From contig CAVRAP010000006.1 of assembly GCA_963718995.1 (NCBI GenBank), forward strand, positions 1 to 64,000: a stretch of DNA of 64,000 nucleotides. Reading direction: 5' to 3'. Origin of the DNA: UBA4744 sp963718995 (lineage in GTDB: Bacteria > Actinomycetota > Acidimicrobiia > Spongiisociales > UBA4744). The position numbers were made by a program, and so were the translations under genes. Positions within the stretch are counted from its first letter, which is position 1. Each line of letters begins with the position of its first letter. The notes under the pieces were generated by a model. It worked only from the letters and a program-made list of their open reading frames with translations. It did no database searches and was not told the DNA's origin. This document shows, one piece after another, positions 25,892-34,384 of the stretch.

Positions 25892-26992
25892 TCAGGTACC
25901 GGCAACGAGAAGCGGAACCTGAAGCTCCTCCTTTGCCAGCCCGCCGTGATAGCCGGTCAGCCGCTTGTCCATGAAGCGGGGGATCAACAGGCGGCCCGGA
26001 TCGGCAAGCAGGACCTTGTCCGGCAGTCGTCCGGCCAGGTCCGGATGGTCCCGGCCGGGCCCCAACCAGGTCCGGTACTCCGATGTCTCAACGACCCGGC
26101 ATGGCAGGCCGACGAGCGCCTTCGAGAGCTCGGCGTCGAACCGGCGCACCAGCACCGCTCGGGGGTCGCCGTAGAATTCTGGTCCCATCCGGTGCGGGAT
26201 GAACGCCTTGTCGCCTTCGGCGTAGTCGATGTGCCCGTGATCGGCAGTTCCCACCATCACCGCGTGAGCCGGGAGGGCCGAGGCAATGCGGTCCCAGACG
26301 GCGGCCGCCGTCGAGATGGCTGCGGCGTACTCATCAGAGCCCTGGCCACCCACGTGGGCGGCCACGTCAACATTCGGGAAGTACGTGAAGATGAACCGGC
26401 CGGGCACCGCAGCCAGCTGGGCGGTGGCGTCGATGATCTCGTTGATGGTCCACACGGCTTCATTGCGACATCCTCGATAGAGAACCCGGCTGAGCGGACT
26501 GTCCTGAAAGTTGCCGGGCTGCACGGTGATCGGCTCAATGTCATGGGCTCGCAAGCGCTGCCACAGGTTGGGGGCCGGCAGGAAGGAATCGTGGTCGAGG
26601 CGTACGGCTTCCCCCCAGGGTGTCGTCCACTTCAAGGTGTTCACGACCTGACCGGCGGCGGGAACATACAGTTGGTGCCCGATCAGACCGTGGGTCCCGG
26701 GCGCCAGCCCGGTGGCGATGGTCGCCAGGTTGGCGCTGGTCGTGGTGGGAAAGACCGCGTCGAGAGCCGCGGTCCGGGCGTTGCGGAGGGAAGCCGCCCC
26801 GGGGTGCTGGAGCTGGGCATCGCCCAAGCCGTCGAAAAGGACGAGCACGTAGGTGGCGGCCTCCGGGATGTGCCCGGCGAGGTGAGCGTGCAGCCGCTCG
26901 GCCGGGGCAGATCCGGTCAGGCGATGTTCGAGCTCCGCCATCAGGTTGAGCAGGCTGCCGCCGGCGTAGTCGGGAATGGAGGGTTCAATCAC
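25892..26992 (-). CDS. Alkaline-phosphatase-superfamily phosphodiesterase
   Basis: A 366-residue protein of the type I phosphodiesterase/nucleotide pyrophosphatase group. Metal and nucleophile motifs are in order: LFDGLG, FPTTTSANL (Thr nucleophile), VDVAAHVGG, TADHGHIDY and GYHGGL. It has no signal peptide. The substrate may be a nucleotide or phospho-ester; it cannot be read. The GTG start at 26992 lies at the first unit of a heptad repeat element, which would form its 5' leader. Confidence 0.85.
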   Translation of the reverse strand: MIEPSIPDYAGGSLLNLMAELEHRLTGSAPAERLHAHLAGHIPEAATYVLVLFDGLGDAQLQHPGAASLRNARTAALDAVFPTTTSANLATIATGLAPGTHGLIGHQLYVPAAGQVVNTLKWTTPWGEAVRLDHDSFLPAPNLWQRLRAHDIEPITVQPGNFQDSPLSRVLYRGCRNEAVWTINEIIDATAQLAAVPGRFIFTYFPNVDVAAHVGGQGSDEYAAAISTAAAVWDRIASALPAHAVMVGTADHGHIDYAEGDKAFIPHRMGPEFYGDPRAVLVRRFDAELSKALVGLPCRVVETSEYRTWLGPGRDHPDLAGRLPDKVLLADPGRLLIPRFMDKRLTGYHGGLAKEELQVPLLVAGT

Positions 26993-27103
26993 AGTTTCCA
27001 GTTTCCAGTTATCAGTTGTCAGTTATCAGTCATCAGTCATCAGTCATGAGTCATGAGTTATCAGTTGCCAGTTGCCAGTTGCCAGTTGCCAGTTGCCAGT
27101 CAA
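26992..27103. repeat. Heptad repeat, 16 uninterrupted units
   Basis: Sixteen consecutive 7-nt units with no spacing error: CAGTTTC x2, CAGTTAT, CAGTTGT, CAGTTAT, CAGTCAT x3, GAGTCAT, GAGTTAT, CAGTTGC x5, CAGTCAA. The AGT core is constant while the last three bases drift. It separates two divergent genes (phosphodiesterase and haem-binding lipoprotein). Confidence 0.95.
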
Positions 27104-27263
27104 GCACTCTCGCTATGCGCGAGATGCCGAATGACGGCTGTCGACCGAACCGGGGATTCGCCTAAATGTGACCTTTTGGCCTAGCTTGACGGGCCTATGG
27201 GACCCGTGTGTAACCACCGGTCATCTATAGCGTTTCATCACATAAACCTTGAGGGAGGTTCCT

Positions 27264-28391
27264 ATGCGACACAAGCGTGTCGTTTTTTCTGTAATCACCG
27301 TCCTCGCCTTGTTGCTGACCGCCTGCGGCGGCGGCGAAGCGGAGACGACCACCACTGCAGCCCCTGCTGCTACTACCACCACGGAAGCGCCAACGACCAC
27401 GGAAGCGCCTACCACCACCGAAGCCCCGTTTGAGGCTCCGGACGGTGCGCTGGTTTCCTATCCGGCCGATGCGGCTCCTGCACTCGACGGCGTTGCCGAC
27501 GATGCGGCATGGGCCGATGCCCCCGAAGTCAACGTCAGTGTCTCCGGCGGGTCCAACAGCGGTGCGGCCGATGTGACGCTGAAGTCGGTGCATTCCGGCG
27601 ACATGGTGTATTTCCTGGTCAGCTGGGATGACCCGACCGAGAGCTACCTGCGCTCCCCTTGGGAGAAGCTGGCCGACGGCACCTGGGCCCAGAAGTCGGA
27701 CCCGGATGACAAGGGTGGCGACAACAACGTGTGGTACGAGGACAAGATGTCGATGATCTGGAATATCGGCAACACCATCCCCGACTTCGACACCGTTGGT
27801 TGTTTCACCGCTTGCCATGCGGGTGAAGACTCCGACGCCAAGCCATACGGAAACAAGTACACCGACGAAGAAGGACAGCTGGGCGACATCTGGCACTGGA
27901 AGTCGGTTCGTAACCTGAACCAGGTTGACGACCAGTACCTGGACTCCACCCGCTATTCCGCCGACACGCCCGGCGCCGGACGCCACGGCGACCCCAGCGA
28001 CGGTGGCGGTTATACCAACAACAAGACCGAGGACGGCTCGTTGCCTGCCTTCATGGCTCCCGACGGCGGGTCGAAGGACGGCGCTCCCGGCTACATCCTC
28101 GATTCCGAGAAGGTTGAGTTCGACGACTCGCTGTTCGCCGTTGGTGACCTGCTGCCCGGCATTTACAAGACCGAGTTCACCGGTGATCGTGGAGATCTCA
28201 CGGCCGGATTCGCCTACGCCGGCGGTACCTGGACTGTGGAAATCGGTCGCAAGCTTGTGACCGGATCTGAGTTTGACGTCCAGTTCGACGACATGGCCGG
28301 GCTCTACCACTTCGGGGTAGCCACGTTTGACAATGCCCAGGTGCGGCATTCGTTCCAGACGGGTGTCGTTCCGTTCGTGTTCAAGCCGTAA
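27264..28391 (+). CDS. Haem-binding lipoprotein, ethylbenzene dehydrogenase gamma-like
   Basis: A 375-residue secreted protein. GGGAGG stands seven bases before ATG 27264. Signal peptide with lipobox (LALLLTACGGG), a Thr/Ala/Glu/Pro linker of about 30 residues (TTTTEAPTTTEAP), then a beta-sandwich domain of the ethylbenzene-dehydrogenase/DMSO-reductase haem-b subunit type (LDGVADDAAWADAP, VYFLVSWDDPTE, WTVEIGRKLVTG). One CFTACHAG segment (C-x3-C-H) may be a covalent haem c site. It may be an electron-transfer partner of a periplasmic or surface redox enzyme; no such enzyme is adjacent. Confidence 0.82.
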   Translation: MRHKRVVFSVITVLALLLTACGGGEAETTTTAAPAATTTTEAPTTTEAPTTTEAPFEAPDGALVSYPADAAPALDGVADDAAWADAPEVNVSVSGGSNSGAADVTLKSVHSGDMVYFLVSWDDPTESYLRSPWEKLADGTWAQKSDPDDKGGDNNVWYEDKMSMIWNIGNTIPDFDTVGCFTACHAGEDSDAKPYGNKYTDEEGQLGDIWHWKSVRNLNQVDDQYLDSTRYSADTPGAGRHGDPSDGGGYTNNKTEDGSLPAFMAPDGGSKDGAPGYILDSEKVEFDDSLFAVGDLLPGIYKTEFTGDRGDLTAGFAYAGGTWTVEIGRKLVTGSEFDVQFDDMAGLYHFGVATFDNAQVRHSFQTGVVPFVFKP

Positions 28392-28404
28392 GCAACATCT
28401 AGCT

Positions 28405-28443
28405 CAAAGGGCCCGTGGCGGAAGCCGCGGGCCCTTTTTGTTT
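28405..28443 (+). terminator. Rho-independent terminator
   Basis: AAAGGGCCCGTGGC and its partner GCCGCGGGCCCTTTTTG form a long GC hairpin ending in a T-run (TTTTTGTTT), 14 bases after the stop of the haem-binding lipoprotein gene. Confidence 0.93.
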
Positions 28444-28449
28444 GGGTTG

Positions 28450-28575
28450 GATCTCCCCCCTGCGACCGAAGCGAGTGGGTTGGGGGGAGTACCGCCGCAG
28501 GCGGGGAGGGGGGCCGGTTCTCACCAACTAGGCCTGATGCCGCCACGCAGCGGAGCGGAGAGGAGAGGGTGGAAC
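28450..28575. repeat. GC-rich palindromic element
   Basis: CTCCCCCC pairs with GGGGGGAG around a loop containing GACCGAAGCGAGT, the same design as the elements at 12150-12200 and 56390-57118. Further G/C-rich inverted pieces follow (GCCGCAGGCGGGGAGGGGGG). No gene is visible. Confidence 0.75.
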
Positions 28576-28578
28576 TCT

Positions 28579-29442
28579 CTAGAGCTCTCGGTGCCACTCA
28601 GCAATGGCCCGGCCGATCTCGTCGGGGGAATCTTCCTGAATGAAGTGGATTCCGGGGACGGTCGCCTCGGTCTGGTTCGGCCACGTGCGGCAGAACTCGC
28701 GCTGGGGGCCGATCAGAATCGAGCCGGGGTCGGCGTTGATAAACAACTTGGGCAGGTCGCTGGTTGCCAGCCATTGCGAGTAGCCGTCGACGATACGGTG
28801 CACGTCGGCCGGCGAGCCGTTGATGGGGATCTCCCGGGGCCAGGTGAGCATCGGGCGCCGGGCTTCGCCCGCCTCGAGATAGGGCTTGCGATATTCGGTC
28901 ATCTCCGCCTCAGTCAGATCCCGCATGATGGATCCGGGTAGCACCCGCTCGATGAAGAGATTGCGGGCGAGGATCATCTCTTCACCCGCCTCGGACCGGA
29001 GCCCCGCGAAGAACTGGCGGGCCGAGGCTGGCCACTCTTCCCACGTCACCGGTCGGACGATGGCCTCCATGTAGGCGATCCCTTTCACAGAATCCCGGTG
29101 ACGGTTGGCCCAATCGAAGCCGAGTCCCGACCCCCAGTCGTGGAGGACCAGGGTGACGTTCGCATCGACGCCGAGTACGTCGAGCAGAGTATCGAGGTAG
29201 GAACTGTGTTCCAGGAAGCGGTAGGTGCCTGCGCCGCTCGGGGTTTGCTTTTGCGAGTCGCCCATGCCGAGGAGATCCGGGGCGATGCAGCGGCCGTGCT
29301 CCTGGAGGTGGGGGATCACGTTGCGCCACAGATACGAAGAGGTCGGATTGCCGTGCAGGAACACAATGGGGTCGCCCCGGCCCGTCTCGACATAGGCCAT
29401 GGAGTGGCCGAGCACCTCGACCCGCTTCTTCTCGTATGCCAT
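28579..29442 (-). CDS. Haloalkane dehalogenase (HLD-II, LinB/DhaA-like)
   Basis: An alpha/beta-hydrolase of 287 residues from ATG 29442 (GGGGAGG upstream). Catalytic residues are in place: nucleophile D102 and halide-binding W103 in LVLHDWGSGLGFDW, N32 in HGNPTSSYLWRN, acid E126 in GIAYMEAI and the base His in GIHFIQEDSPDEIG. These match LinB positions with a constant offset of six. It would hydrolyse carbon-halogen bonds in small haloalkanes in the cytosol. It is divergent from nuoA. Confidence 0.94.
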   Translation of the reverse strand: MAYEKKRVEVLGHSMAYVETGRGDPIVFLHGNPTSSYLWRNVIPHLQEHGRCIAPDLLGMGDSQKQTPSGAGTYRFLEHSSYLDTLLDVLGVDANVTLVLHDWGSGLGFDWANRHRDSVKGIAYMEAIVRPVTWEEWPASARQFFAGLRSEAGEEMILARNLFIERVLPGSIMRDLTEAEMTEYRKPYLEAGEARRPMLTWPREIPINGSPADVHRIVDGYSQWLATSDLPKLFINADPGSILIGPQREFCRTWPNQTEATVPGIHFIQEDSPDEIGRAIAEWHREL

Positions 29443-29503
29443 CCCGCCTCCCCGATCGCTTTCCCCGAACGCTACCCCGCACTCCCGTGGAAAACGCAGG
29501 AAC

Positions 29504-29532
29504 TTTGGGGCGCCATCCGGACTTCCTATACT
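29504..29532 (+). promoter_or_regulatory. Candidate promoter of the nuo operon
   Basis: TTTGGG (29504-29509), 17 bases, then TATACT (29527-29532), about 54 bases before the GTG start of nuoA. The -10 is good and the -35 weak. Confidence 0.5.
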
Positions 29533-29585
29533 TCCGGCACTGCGGGGCGCAGGCGTCCCGGCTTCGAGCACGAGGGGTAGGTCGG

Positions 29586-29951
29586 GTGAGTCCGTACTTT
29601 CAGGACTACGTGACGGTGGCAGCGTTTGGAGCGCTGGGCGTCGTGCTGGTGCTCGCCCTGCTGGGGATAGCTTCCATCTTTCGCCCTTCTCATCCGCATC
29701 CCGCCAAGCTCCTGACGTACGAGTGCGGAGTCGATCCGGTCGGGGGGGATTGGAGCCAGTCGCAGGTCAGGTACTACATCTTTGGCCTGCTGTTCGTGAT
29801 CTTCGACGTCGAAGCGGTGTTCATTTTTCCGTGGGCCATCATCCTCGAGCGACTCGGTGTGTTCGGCCTGGTTGAGATGGTGATCTTCATATTCATCCTG
29901 CTCCTGGGCCTGATCTATGCCATCCGCAAAGGAGTGCTCAAGTGGGAGTGA
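29586..29951 (+). CDS. nuoA: NADH-quinone oxidoreductase subunit A
   Basis: A 121-residue membrane subunit with three helices, from GTG 29586. YECGVDPVGG and RYYIFGLLFVIFDVEAVFIFPW are the NuoA loop and helix signatures. It opens a nuo operon that runs to 39.8 kb. The nuoB start overlaps its end by ten bases. Confidence 0.94.
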   Translation: MSPYFQDYVTVAAFGALGVVLVLALLGIASIFRPSHPHPAKLLTYECGVDPVGGDWSQSQVRYYIFGLLFVIFDVEAVFIFPWAIILERLGVFGLVEMVIFIFILLLGLIYAIRKGVLKWE

Positions 29952-30439
29952 TCGAACGATTCGGGATGCCAAAACCGGTGTCCTGGCTGCTCAACTGGGG
30001 TCGTAAGTACTCGCTGTGGATGTATCAGTTCGGGTTGGCTTGCTGTGCCATCGAAATGATCGCTGCCGCCGGTCCCCGCTTCGACATGATGAGGTTCGGG
30101 ATCATCCCGCTGCCCGCTTCTCCCCGGCAGGCCGACCTGATGATCGTGGCCGGCACCGTGACCGACAAGATGGCACCCGCCGTGCGCCGCCTGTACGAGC
30201 AGATGCCTGATCCCAAGTATGTGATCTCGATGGGATCGTGCGCCAACTGCGGCGGTCCGTACTGGGACTCGTACTCGGTGACGAAAGGAGTCGATCAGAT
30301 CATCCCCGTTGACGTGTACGTACCCGGTTGCCCGCCCCGACCGGAAGCCTTGATGGAAGGGATCGTTCTGCTCCAGAAGAAGATCCAAAACGAGAATCTC
30401 CAGGAGAAGTGGAAAGAGCGTGCCGAGCAACCCGTCTAA
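29942..30439 (+). CDS. nuoB: NADH-quinone oxidoreductase subunit B
   Basis: A 165-residue peripheral-arm subunit carrying cluster N2, the last Fe-S centre before quinone. The ligands are seen in LACCAIEMIAAAG (the tandem Cys pair), GSCANCGG and PGCPPRPEAL. GTG 29942 overlaps the nuoA stop; GTG 29948 is an alternative. Confidence 0.95.
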   Translation: MGVIERFGMPKPVSWLLNWGRKYSLWMYQFGLACCAIEMIAAAGPRFDMMRFGIIPLPASPRQADLMIVAGTVTDKMAPAVRRLYEQMPDPKYVISMGSCANCGGPYWDSYSVTKGVDQIIPVDVYVPGCPPRPEALMEGIVLLQKKIQNENLQEKWKERAEQPV

Positions 30440-31001
30440 TACCGCGGATTCTCAAGAGGTGCTCTTCGCCTATGCGGAGCACGTCGCCGACGTTCTCGAC
30501 GCGGACCCGGTGGTAGCTCGTCATGGAACGGTCAAGGCGCACGTTCCGAGGGAGCGCTGGATCGAGGCCCTCACCAAGGCCCGGGACGATCTCGGTCTGG
30601 TTTTCTTCTCGTGGTTGTCCGCCATCGACTGGTCGAATCAGGTCGAGGTGGGGGATCCCCCTGCTGAGGAAGTCGACGAACGTCTCGAACTTCTGTGCAC
30701 GATCAGCGACCTGTCCGAAGGCAAGCGGGTCACCATCTCCACCGAGGTTTCCAAGGACGACCCGACGATGCCGACGGCCACCGGCGTGTACCGGGGCGCC
30801 AACTGGCACGAACGGGAGACCTTCGAGATGTTCGGGATCGACTTCACCGGCCACCCCGACCTGAAAAAGCTCTACCTGGTTGAGGATTTCGAGGGGAACC
30901 CGCTTCGTAAGTCGTTCCCGTTGCTGAGCCGCGAAGTGAAACCGTGGCCCGGCACGGTGGATGTCGAGGCGATGCCGTCTACCGAAAATCCGGAGGCGTG
31001 A
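30420..31001 (+). CDS. nuoC: NADH-quinone oxidoreductase subunit C
   Basis: A 193-residue 30-kDa-type subunit, separate from NuoD. ANWHERETFEMFGIDFTGHPDLKK is the family signature (only its core WHERETFEMFGI is needed to recognise it). GTG 30420 overlaps nuoB by 20 bases; the TGATG junction couples it to nuoD. Confidence 0.94.
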   Translation: MPSNPSNTADSQEVLFAYAEHVADVLDADPVVARHGTVKAHVPRERWIEALTKARDDLGLVFFSWLSAIDWSNQVEVGDPPAEEVDERLELLCTISDLSEGKRVTISTEVSKDDPTMPTATGVYRGANWHERETFEMFGIDFTGHPDLKKLYLVEDFEGNPLRKSFPLLSREVKPWPGTVDVEAMPSTENPEA

Positions 31002-32185
31002 TGGACCACGAAGCCGCCATGGCTCTCTCGGAAGTGTCCGTCTCCATCGAACTCGAAACTCCGGAGATGACGCTGAACATCGGACCACAGCACCCGTCAA
31101 CGCACGGGGTTCTCCGCCTGGTTGCCCAGGTCGACGGCGAGCGGGTCCGCGATATCAAGCCGGTCATCGGGTACATGCACCGCGGGTACGAGAAGATCTC
31201 GGAAGTCCGTACGTACCCGCAGATCACCGCTCTGATCAATCGCCTCGACTGGGTCGCCGGGTACGCAAATGAAATCCCTTTCATCGTCGGCGCCGAGCGG
31301 CTGATGGAACTGGAAGTTCCCCCGCGCGCCCAGTACATCCGGCTGATCCTCACCGAGATGGCCCGGATCTCTTCCCATCTGATCTTTTGTGGTTCCTACC
31401 CGCTCGAGTTGGGGGCCGGGACCCCCATGTTCTTCGCTCTGCGGGAAAGGGAGCGGGTGCTCGATCTCATGGAGGCGGTCACCGGCGGCCGTTTCCACCT
31501 CAACTTCAACCGCCTGGGCGGTGTTAAACCGACAGCCGGGGCCGGTTCCAGCACCCGCAAGCAAATCCAGGACCTTCCCAAGGGTTTCTACGAGGGCACC
31601 CGGGCCGCCATGGGGCGGGTGCTCGGCGTGTGCGACGAACTGGACCAGCTCATCAGCGGCAACGAGATCCTCTTTGCGCGTACCAAAGGTGTCGGGGTGA
31701 TGACACCGGAGCAAGCGGCCGCCTACGGGGTCTCCGGTCCCAATCTGCGCGGGTCGGGAGTTGCCTTCGATCTCCGCAAAGTCGAGCACTACCTGCCGTA
31801 CGACCAGCTGGATTTCAACGTGATAACCCGCCAGGAAGGCGATTGCTACGCCCGGTACGCCGTGCGGGTCGACGAGGTCCGGGAGTCGGCCAAGATGATC
31901 ATCCAGGCGATCGATTCGATTCCCTCAGGACCGTTGCAGGCGAAGGTGCCGAAGATCATCAAGGTGCCAAAAGGCGAGACCTATATGCGGGCGGAGAACC
32001 CCAAAGGTGAGATGGGCTACTACATCGTCTCCGAGGGCGGCACCGGACCGTACCGCTTGAAGATCCGCACCGCCTCCTTCTCCAACATCTCCGTGCTGTC
32101 CGAACTCATGGAAGGTGCTTTGATCCCCGACATCGTTGCCATCATGGGCAGTTTCGACTTCGTCCTCGGCGAGGTGGATCGATGA
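31001..32185 (+). CDS. nuoD: NADH-quinone oxidoreductase subunit D
   Basis: A 394-residue 49-kDa-type subunit that shapes the quinone pocket with NuoB. NIGPQHPSTHGVLRL contains the quinone-binding His pair region and PVIGYMHRGYEKI follows. The C-terminus ends in SFDFVLGEVDR, as in the family. After it the operon is interrupted by 169 bases containing a heptad repeat hairpin. Confidence 0.96.
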   Translation: MDHEAAMALSEVSVSIELETPEMTLNIGPQHPSTHGVLRLVAQVDGERVRDIKPVIGYMHRGYEKISEVRTYPQITALINRLDWVAGYANEIPFIVGAERLMELEVPPRAQYIRLILTEMARISSHLIFCGSYPLELGAGTPMFFALRERERVLDLMEAVTGGRFHLNFNRLGGVKPTAGAGSSTRKQIQDLPKGFYEGTRAAMGRVLGVCDELDQLISGNEILFARTKGVGVMTPEQAAAYGVSGPNLRGSGVAFDLRKVEHYLPYDQLDFNVITRQEGDCYARYAVRVDEVRESAKMIIQAIDSIPSGPLQAKVPKIIKVPKGETYMRAENPKGEMGYYIVSEGGTGPYRLKIRTASFSNISVLSELMEGALIPDIVAIMGSFDFVLGEVDR

Positions 32186-32242
32186 TGCCTGCGACCTACG
32201 GCCGCAGGTTGACGAACTTCGTTCGTCGCTCGCTGCGCTCGA

Positions 32243-32330
32243 TCAGTTTCCAGTTTCCAGTTTCCAGTTTCCAGCAAGGAGGCGGTCCTCGATTGCGGAC
32301 TGGCTACTGGCAACTGGCTACTGGCTACTG
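32243..32330. repeat. Heptad repeat hairpin inside the nuo operon
   Basis: Units CAGTTTC (x4, 32244-32274) face CTGGCTA/CTGGCAA units (32298-32330), making an imperfect stem around a loop with GGAGGCGGTCCTC. The region 32186-32354 between nuoD and nuoH holds nothing else except GAACTTCGTTCG/CGCTGCGCTCG palindromes before the repeat. Confidence 0.9.
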
Positions 32331-32354
32331 CTTGCCTCCGCAGGAGGCGAGCGT

Positions 32355-33332
32355 ATGAACTTCTGGCTCGAGCTGGCGATCAAGCTGGTCGTGATCGGGG
32401 CCATGATCCCGCTGACGGCCTTGGTGCTCGGCTACGGAGAGTTGAAGATCTCGGCTCACATGCAGTCCCGGATCGGCCCGTATTTCGCCGGCGGCCGGTG
32501 GGGTTGGGCGCAGCTCCTGGCCGACGGGGTGAAGTTCATTCAGAAAGAAGACATCATCCCGGACAATGCCGACCGACCGGTCTTCAAGGTCGCCCCGGTG
32601 CTCGTGATGATCTCGACTGCCACGCTCTTCGTCATTCTCCCCTTCGGCCCGGGTGACGGGTTCATTGTCCGTGACCTCAACCTCGGCATCTTCTACGCGC
32701 TGGCGATTTCCTCGGTCGGGACCATCGGGGTCTTGATGGCCGGGTGGTCGTCCGGGAACAAGTACTCCCTGATGGGGGGTCTCCGGGCGGCGGGCCAGTT
32801 GATCGCCTACGAGTTGCCGCTCGTGCTGGCCGTAGTCGGCGTCGTGATCCAGGCGGGCACCATGTCGATGCAGGGCATCGTCGATGCGCAGATCGCCCAG
32901 GGATGGCCGTATGTGTTCACCCAGTTCCTCGGGTTCTTCATCTTCCTCATTGCCGGACTGGCCGAGCTCAGTCGAACCCCGTTTGATATGCCGCTTGCCG
33001 AATCCGAGCTGATCTCCGGCTATCTGACCGAATACTCCGGTTTCCGGTTCCTCTTCTTCTACCTGGCCGAGTACGCCAGCATGTTCGCCGTTGCCGCCAT
33101 CGCAACCACGTTGTTCCTCGGTGGCTATGCCTTCTGGGGCGTTTCGGCTTCCTGGACCGGGCCGATCTTCTTTGTTGGGAAGGTCTTGATGATCGGCTTC
33201 GTCATCATCTGGCTGCGCTGGACCTTCCCGCGTTTCCGTGAGGACCAACTGCAGACACTGGCCTGGAAATGGCTCATCCCGCTCGCCCTGGCCAACATCC
33301 TCGTCACCGCGGTTCTCAAGGTGGTGTTCTGA
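32355..33332 (+). CDS. nuoH: NADH-quinone oxidoreductase subunit H
   Basis: A 325-residue membrane subunit with eight helices forming the quinone entry channel. MQSRIGPYFAGG and LAELSRTPFDMPLAESELISG are hallmark segments. ATG 32355 follows AGGAGG; the longer frame into nuoD is rejected. The nuoE, nuoF and nuoG genes expected before it are absent. The stop overlaps nuoI (TGATG). Confidence 0.95.
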   Translation: MNFWLELAIKLVVIGAMIPLTALVLGYGELKISAHMQSRIGPYFAGGRWGWAQLLADGVKFIQKEDIIPDNADRPVFKVAPVLVMISTATLFVILPFGPGDGFIVRDLNLGIFYALAISSVGTIGVLMAGWSSGNKYSLMGGLRAAGQLIAYELPLVLAVVGVVIQAGTMSMQGIVDAQIAQGWPYVFTQFLGFFIFLIAGLAELSRTPFDMPLAESELISGYLTEYSGFRFLFFYLAEYASMFAVAAIATTLFLGGYAFWGVSASWTGPIFFVGKVLMIGFVIIWLRWTFPRFREDQLQTLAWKWLIPLALANILVTAVLKVVF

Positions 33333-33790
33333 TGGAACTCCGCATCCCCGGGCTCGCCAGAGGCATGTGGGTCACGTTGAAGACCCTCTTCAAGAAGCCG
33401 GTCACCATCAACTACCCCAAGGTCAAGGAAACCCCGGTGCCCCGGGCCCGCGGCGTTATCGCCCTCGACCAGGAGGCCTGCACGGTGTGCATGTTGTGCG
33501 CCCGCAACTGTCCCGACTGGTGCATCTACATTGAGGGTCACAAGGAAGAGCAGGTACCGGACAAGCCGGGCGGCCGGGTCAAGGTACGAGCCGAACTGGA
33601 CCGTTTCGACATCGATTACGCCCTCTGCATGTACTGCGGCATCTGCGTTGAGGTGTGCCCGTTCGATGCCCTCTTCTGGACCCCCGAGTATGAGTACTCC
33701 GAGTATCAGATGGGCGAAATGATGCACGACATGGACCGCCTGCAGGACTGGCTGCAGACGGTGCCGGAACCGCCGGAGTTGGAGACCTAG
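33332..33790 (+). CDS. nuoI: NADH-quinone oxidoreductase subunit I (ferredoxin-like)
   Basis: A 152-residue protein with two [4Fe-4S] sites: CTVCMLCARNCPDWC and CMYCGICVEVCP. It carries clusters N6a and N6b between the input module and NuoB. A hydrophobic N-terminal segment attaches it to the membrane arm. With NuoEFG missing, this is the likely entry point for a ferredoxin-type donor. Confidence 0.95.
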   Translation: MELRIPGLARGMWVTLKTLFKKPVTINYPKVKETPVPRARGVIALDQEACTVCMLCARNCPDWCIYIEGHKEEQVPDKPGGRVKVRAELDRFDIDYALCMYCGICVEVCPFDALFWTPEYEYSEYQMGEMMHDMDRLQDWLQTVPEPPELET

Positions 33791-34384
33791 ATGGCCGACT
33801 GGATTGCCGAACCGACGAATTGGGTGTTCCTGGTTCTGGCGCTGGTGATTGCCGTGTCCGCCGTGCGGGTGGTGACGAGCACCAACGTGGTGCATGCCGC
33901 TCTGTTTCTGGTGCTCGCCCTCGGTGGCACGGCCGGTCTCTTCCTGCTGCTCTCGGCCGAGTTTGTTGCCTGGGTGCTGGTACTCGTGTACATCGGCGCG
34001 GTGATCGTGCTGTTCCTGTTCGGGATCATGATCACCCGCGCCCCTACCGGCCCGAATATCGAAGTCGACGGCCGGCGGGCGCCGGCGGCCATGGCCGCCT
34101 TCCTCATGTTCATCGTGACCGCCGGATCGGCGTTGACGGCGTTCGGTGACCAACAGATCGCCAATCTCGGCGGCGGAACCTCGACGGAAGTCATCGGCGA
34201 ACAGTTGCTGCAGCGCTTCGTGATTCCCTTCGAGGTCGTTTCGTTCGTGCTGCTGGCCGCCCTGATCGGCGGTATCACCCTGGCCCGCAAAGACGCTTCT
34301 CCCGCCGAAGAAGAAGCGGCGGAAGAGGCCCGGGGTACGGGGCCCGGGCCGCGCGACGGCCAACTCCCGAAGGGAGTGAGCTGA
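33791..34384 (+). CDS. nuoJ: NADH-quinone oxidoreductase subunit J
   Basis: A 197-residue protein with five helices; VYIGAVIVLFLFGIMI is the conserved third helix containing the pi-bulge region. It starts directly after the nuoI stop. A charged C-terminal tail rich in Glu and Ala (PAEEEAAEEARG) extends beyond the usual end. Confidence 0.93.
   Translation: MADWIAEPTNWVFLVLALVIAVSAVRVVTSTNVVHAALFLVLALGGTAGLFLLLSAEFVAWVLVLVYIGAVIVLFLFGIMITRAPTGPNIEVDGRRAPAAMAAFLMFIVTAGSALTAFGDQQIANLGGGTSTEVIGEQLLQRFVIPFEVVSFVLLAALIGGITLARKDASPAEEEAAEEARGTGPGPRDGQLPKGVS

Noticed and set aside
26992..27103. CRISPR array.
   Set aside because: The heptads are contiguous 7-base units with no spacers; there are no cas genes in the window.
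27185..27263. A primary-sigma promoter for the haem-binding lipoprotein gene (TTGACG and downstream hexamers).
   Set aside because: Spacing to any TA-rich hexamer is outside 16-19 bases.
32136..33332. A longer NuoH starting inside nuoD.
   Set aside because: It would translate the heptad repeat; ATG 32355 with AGGAGG matches the family start.
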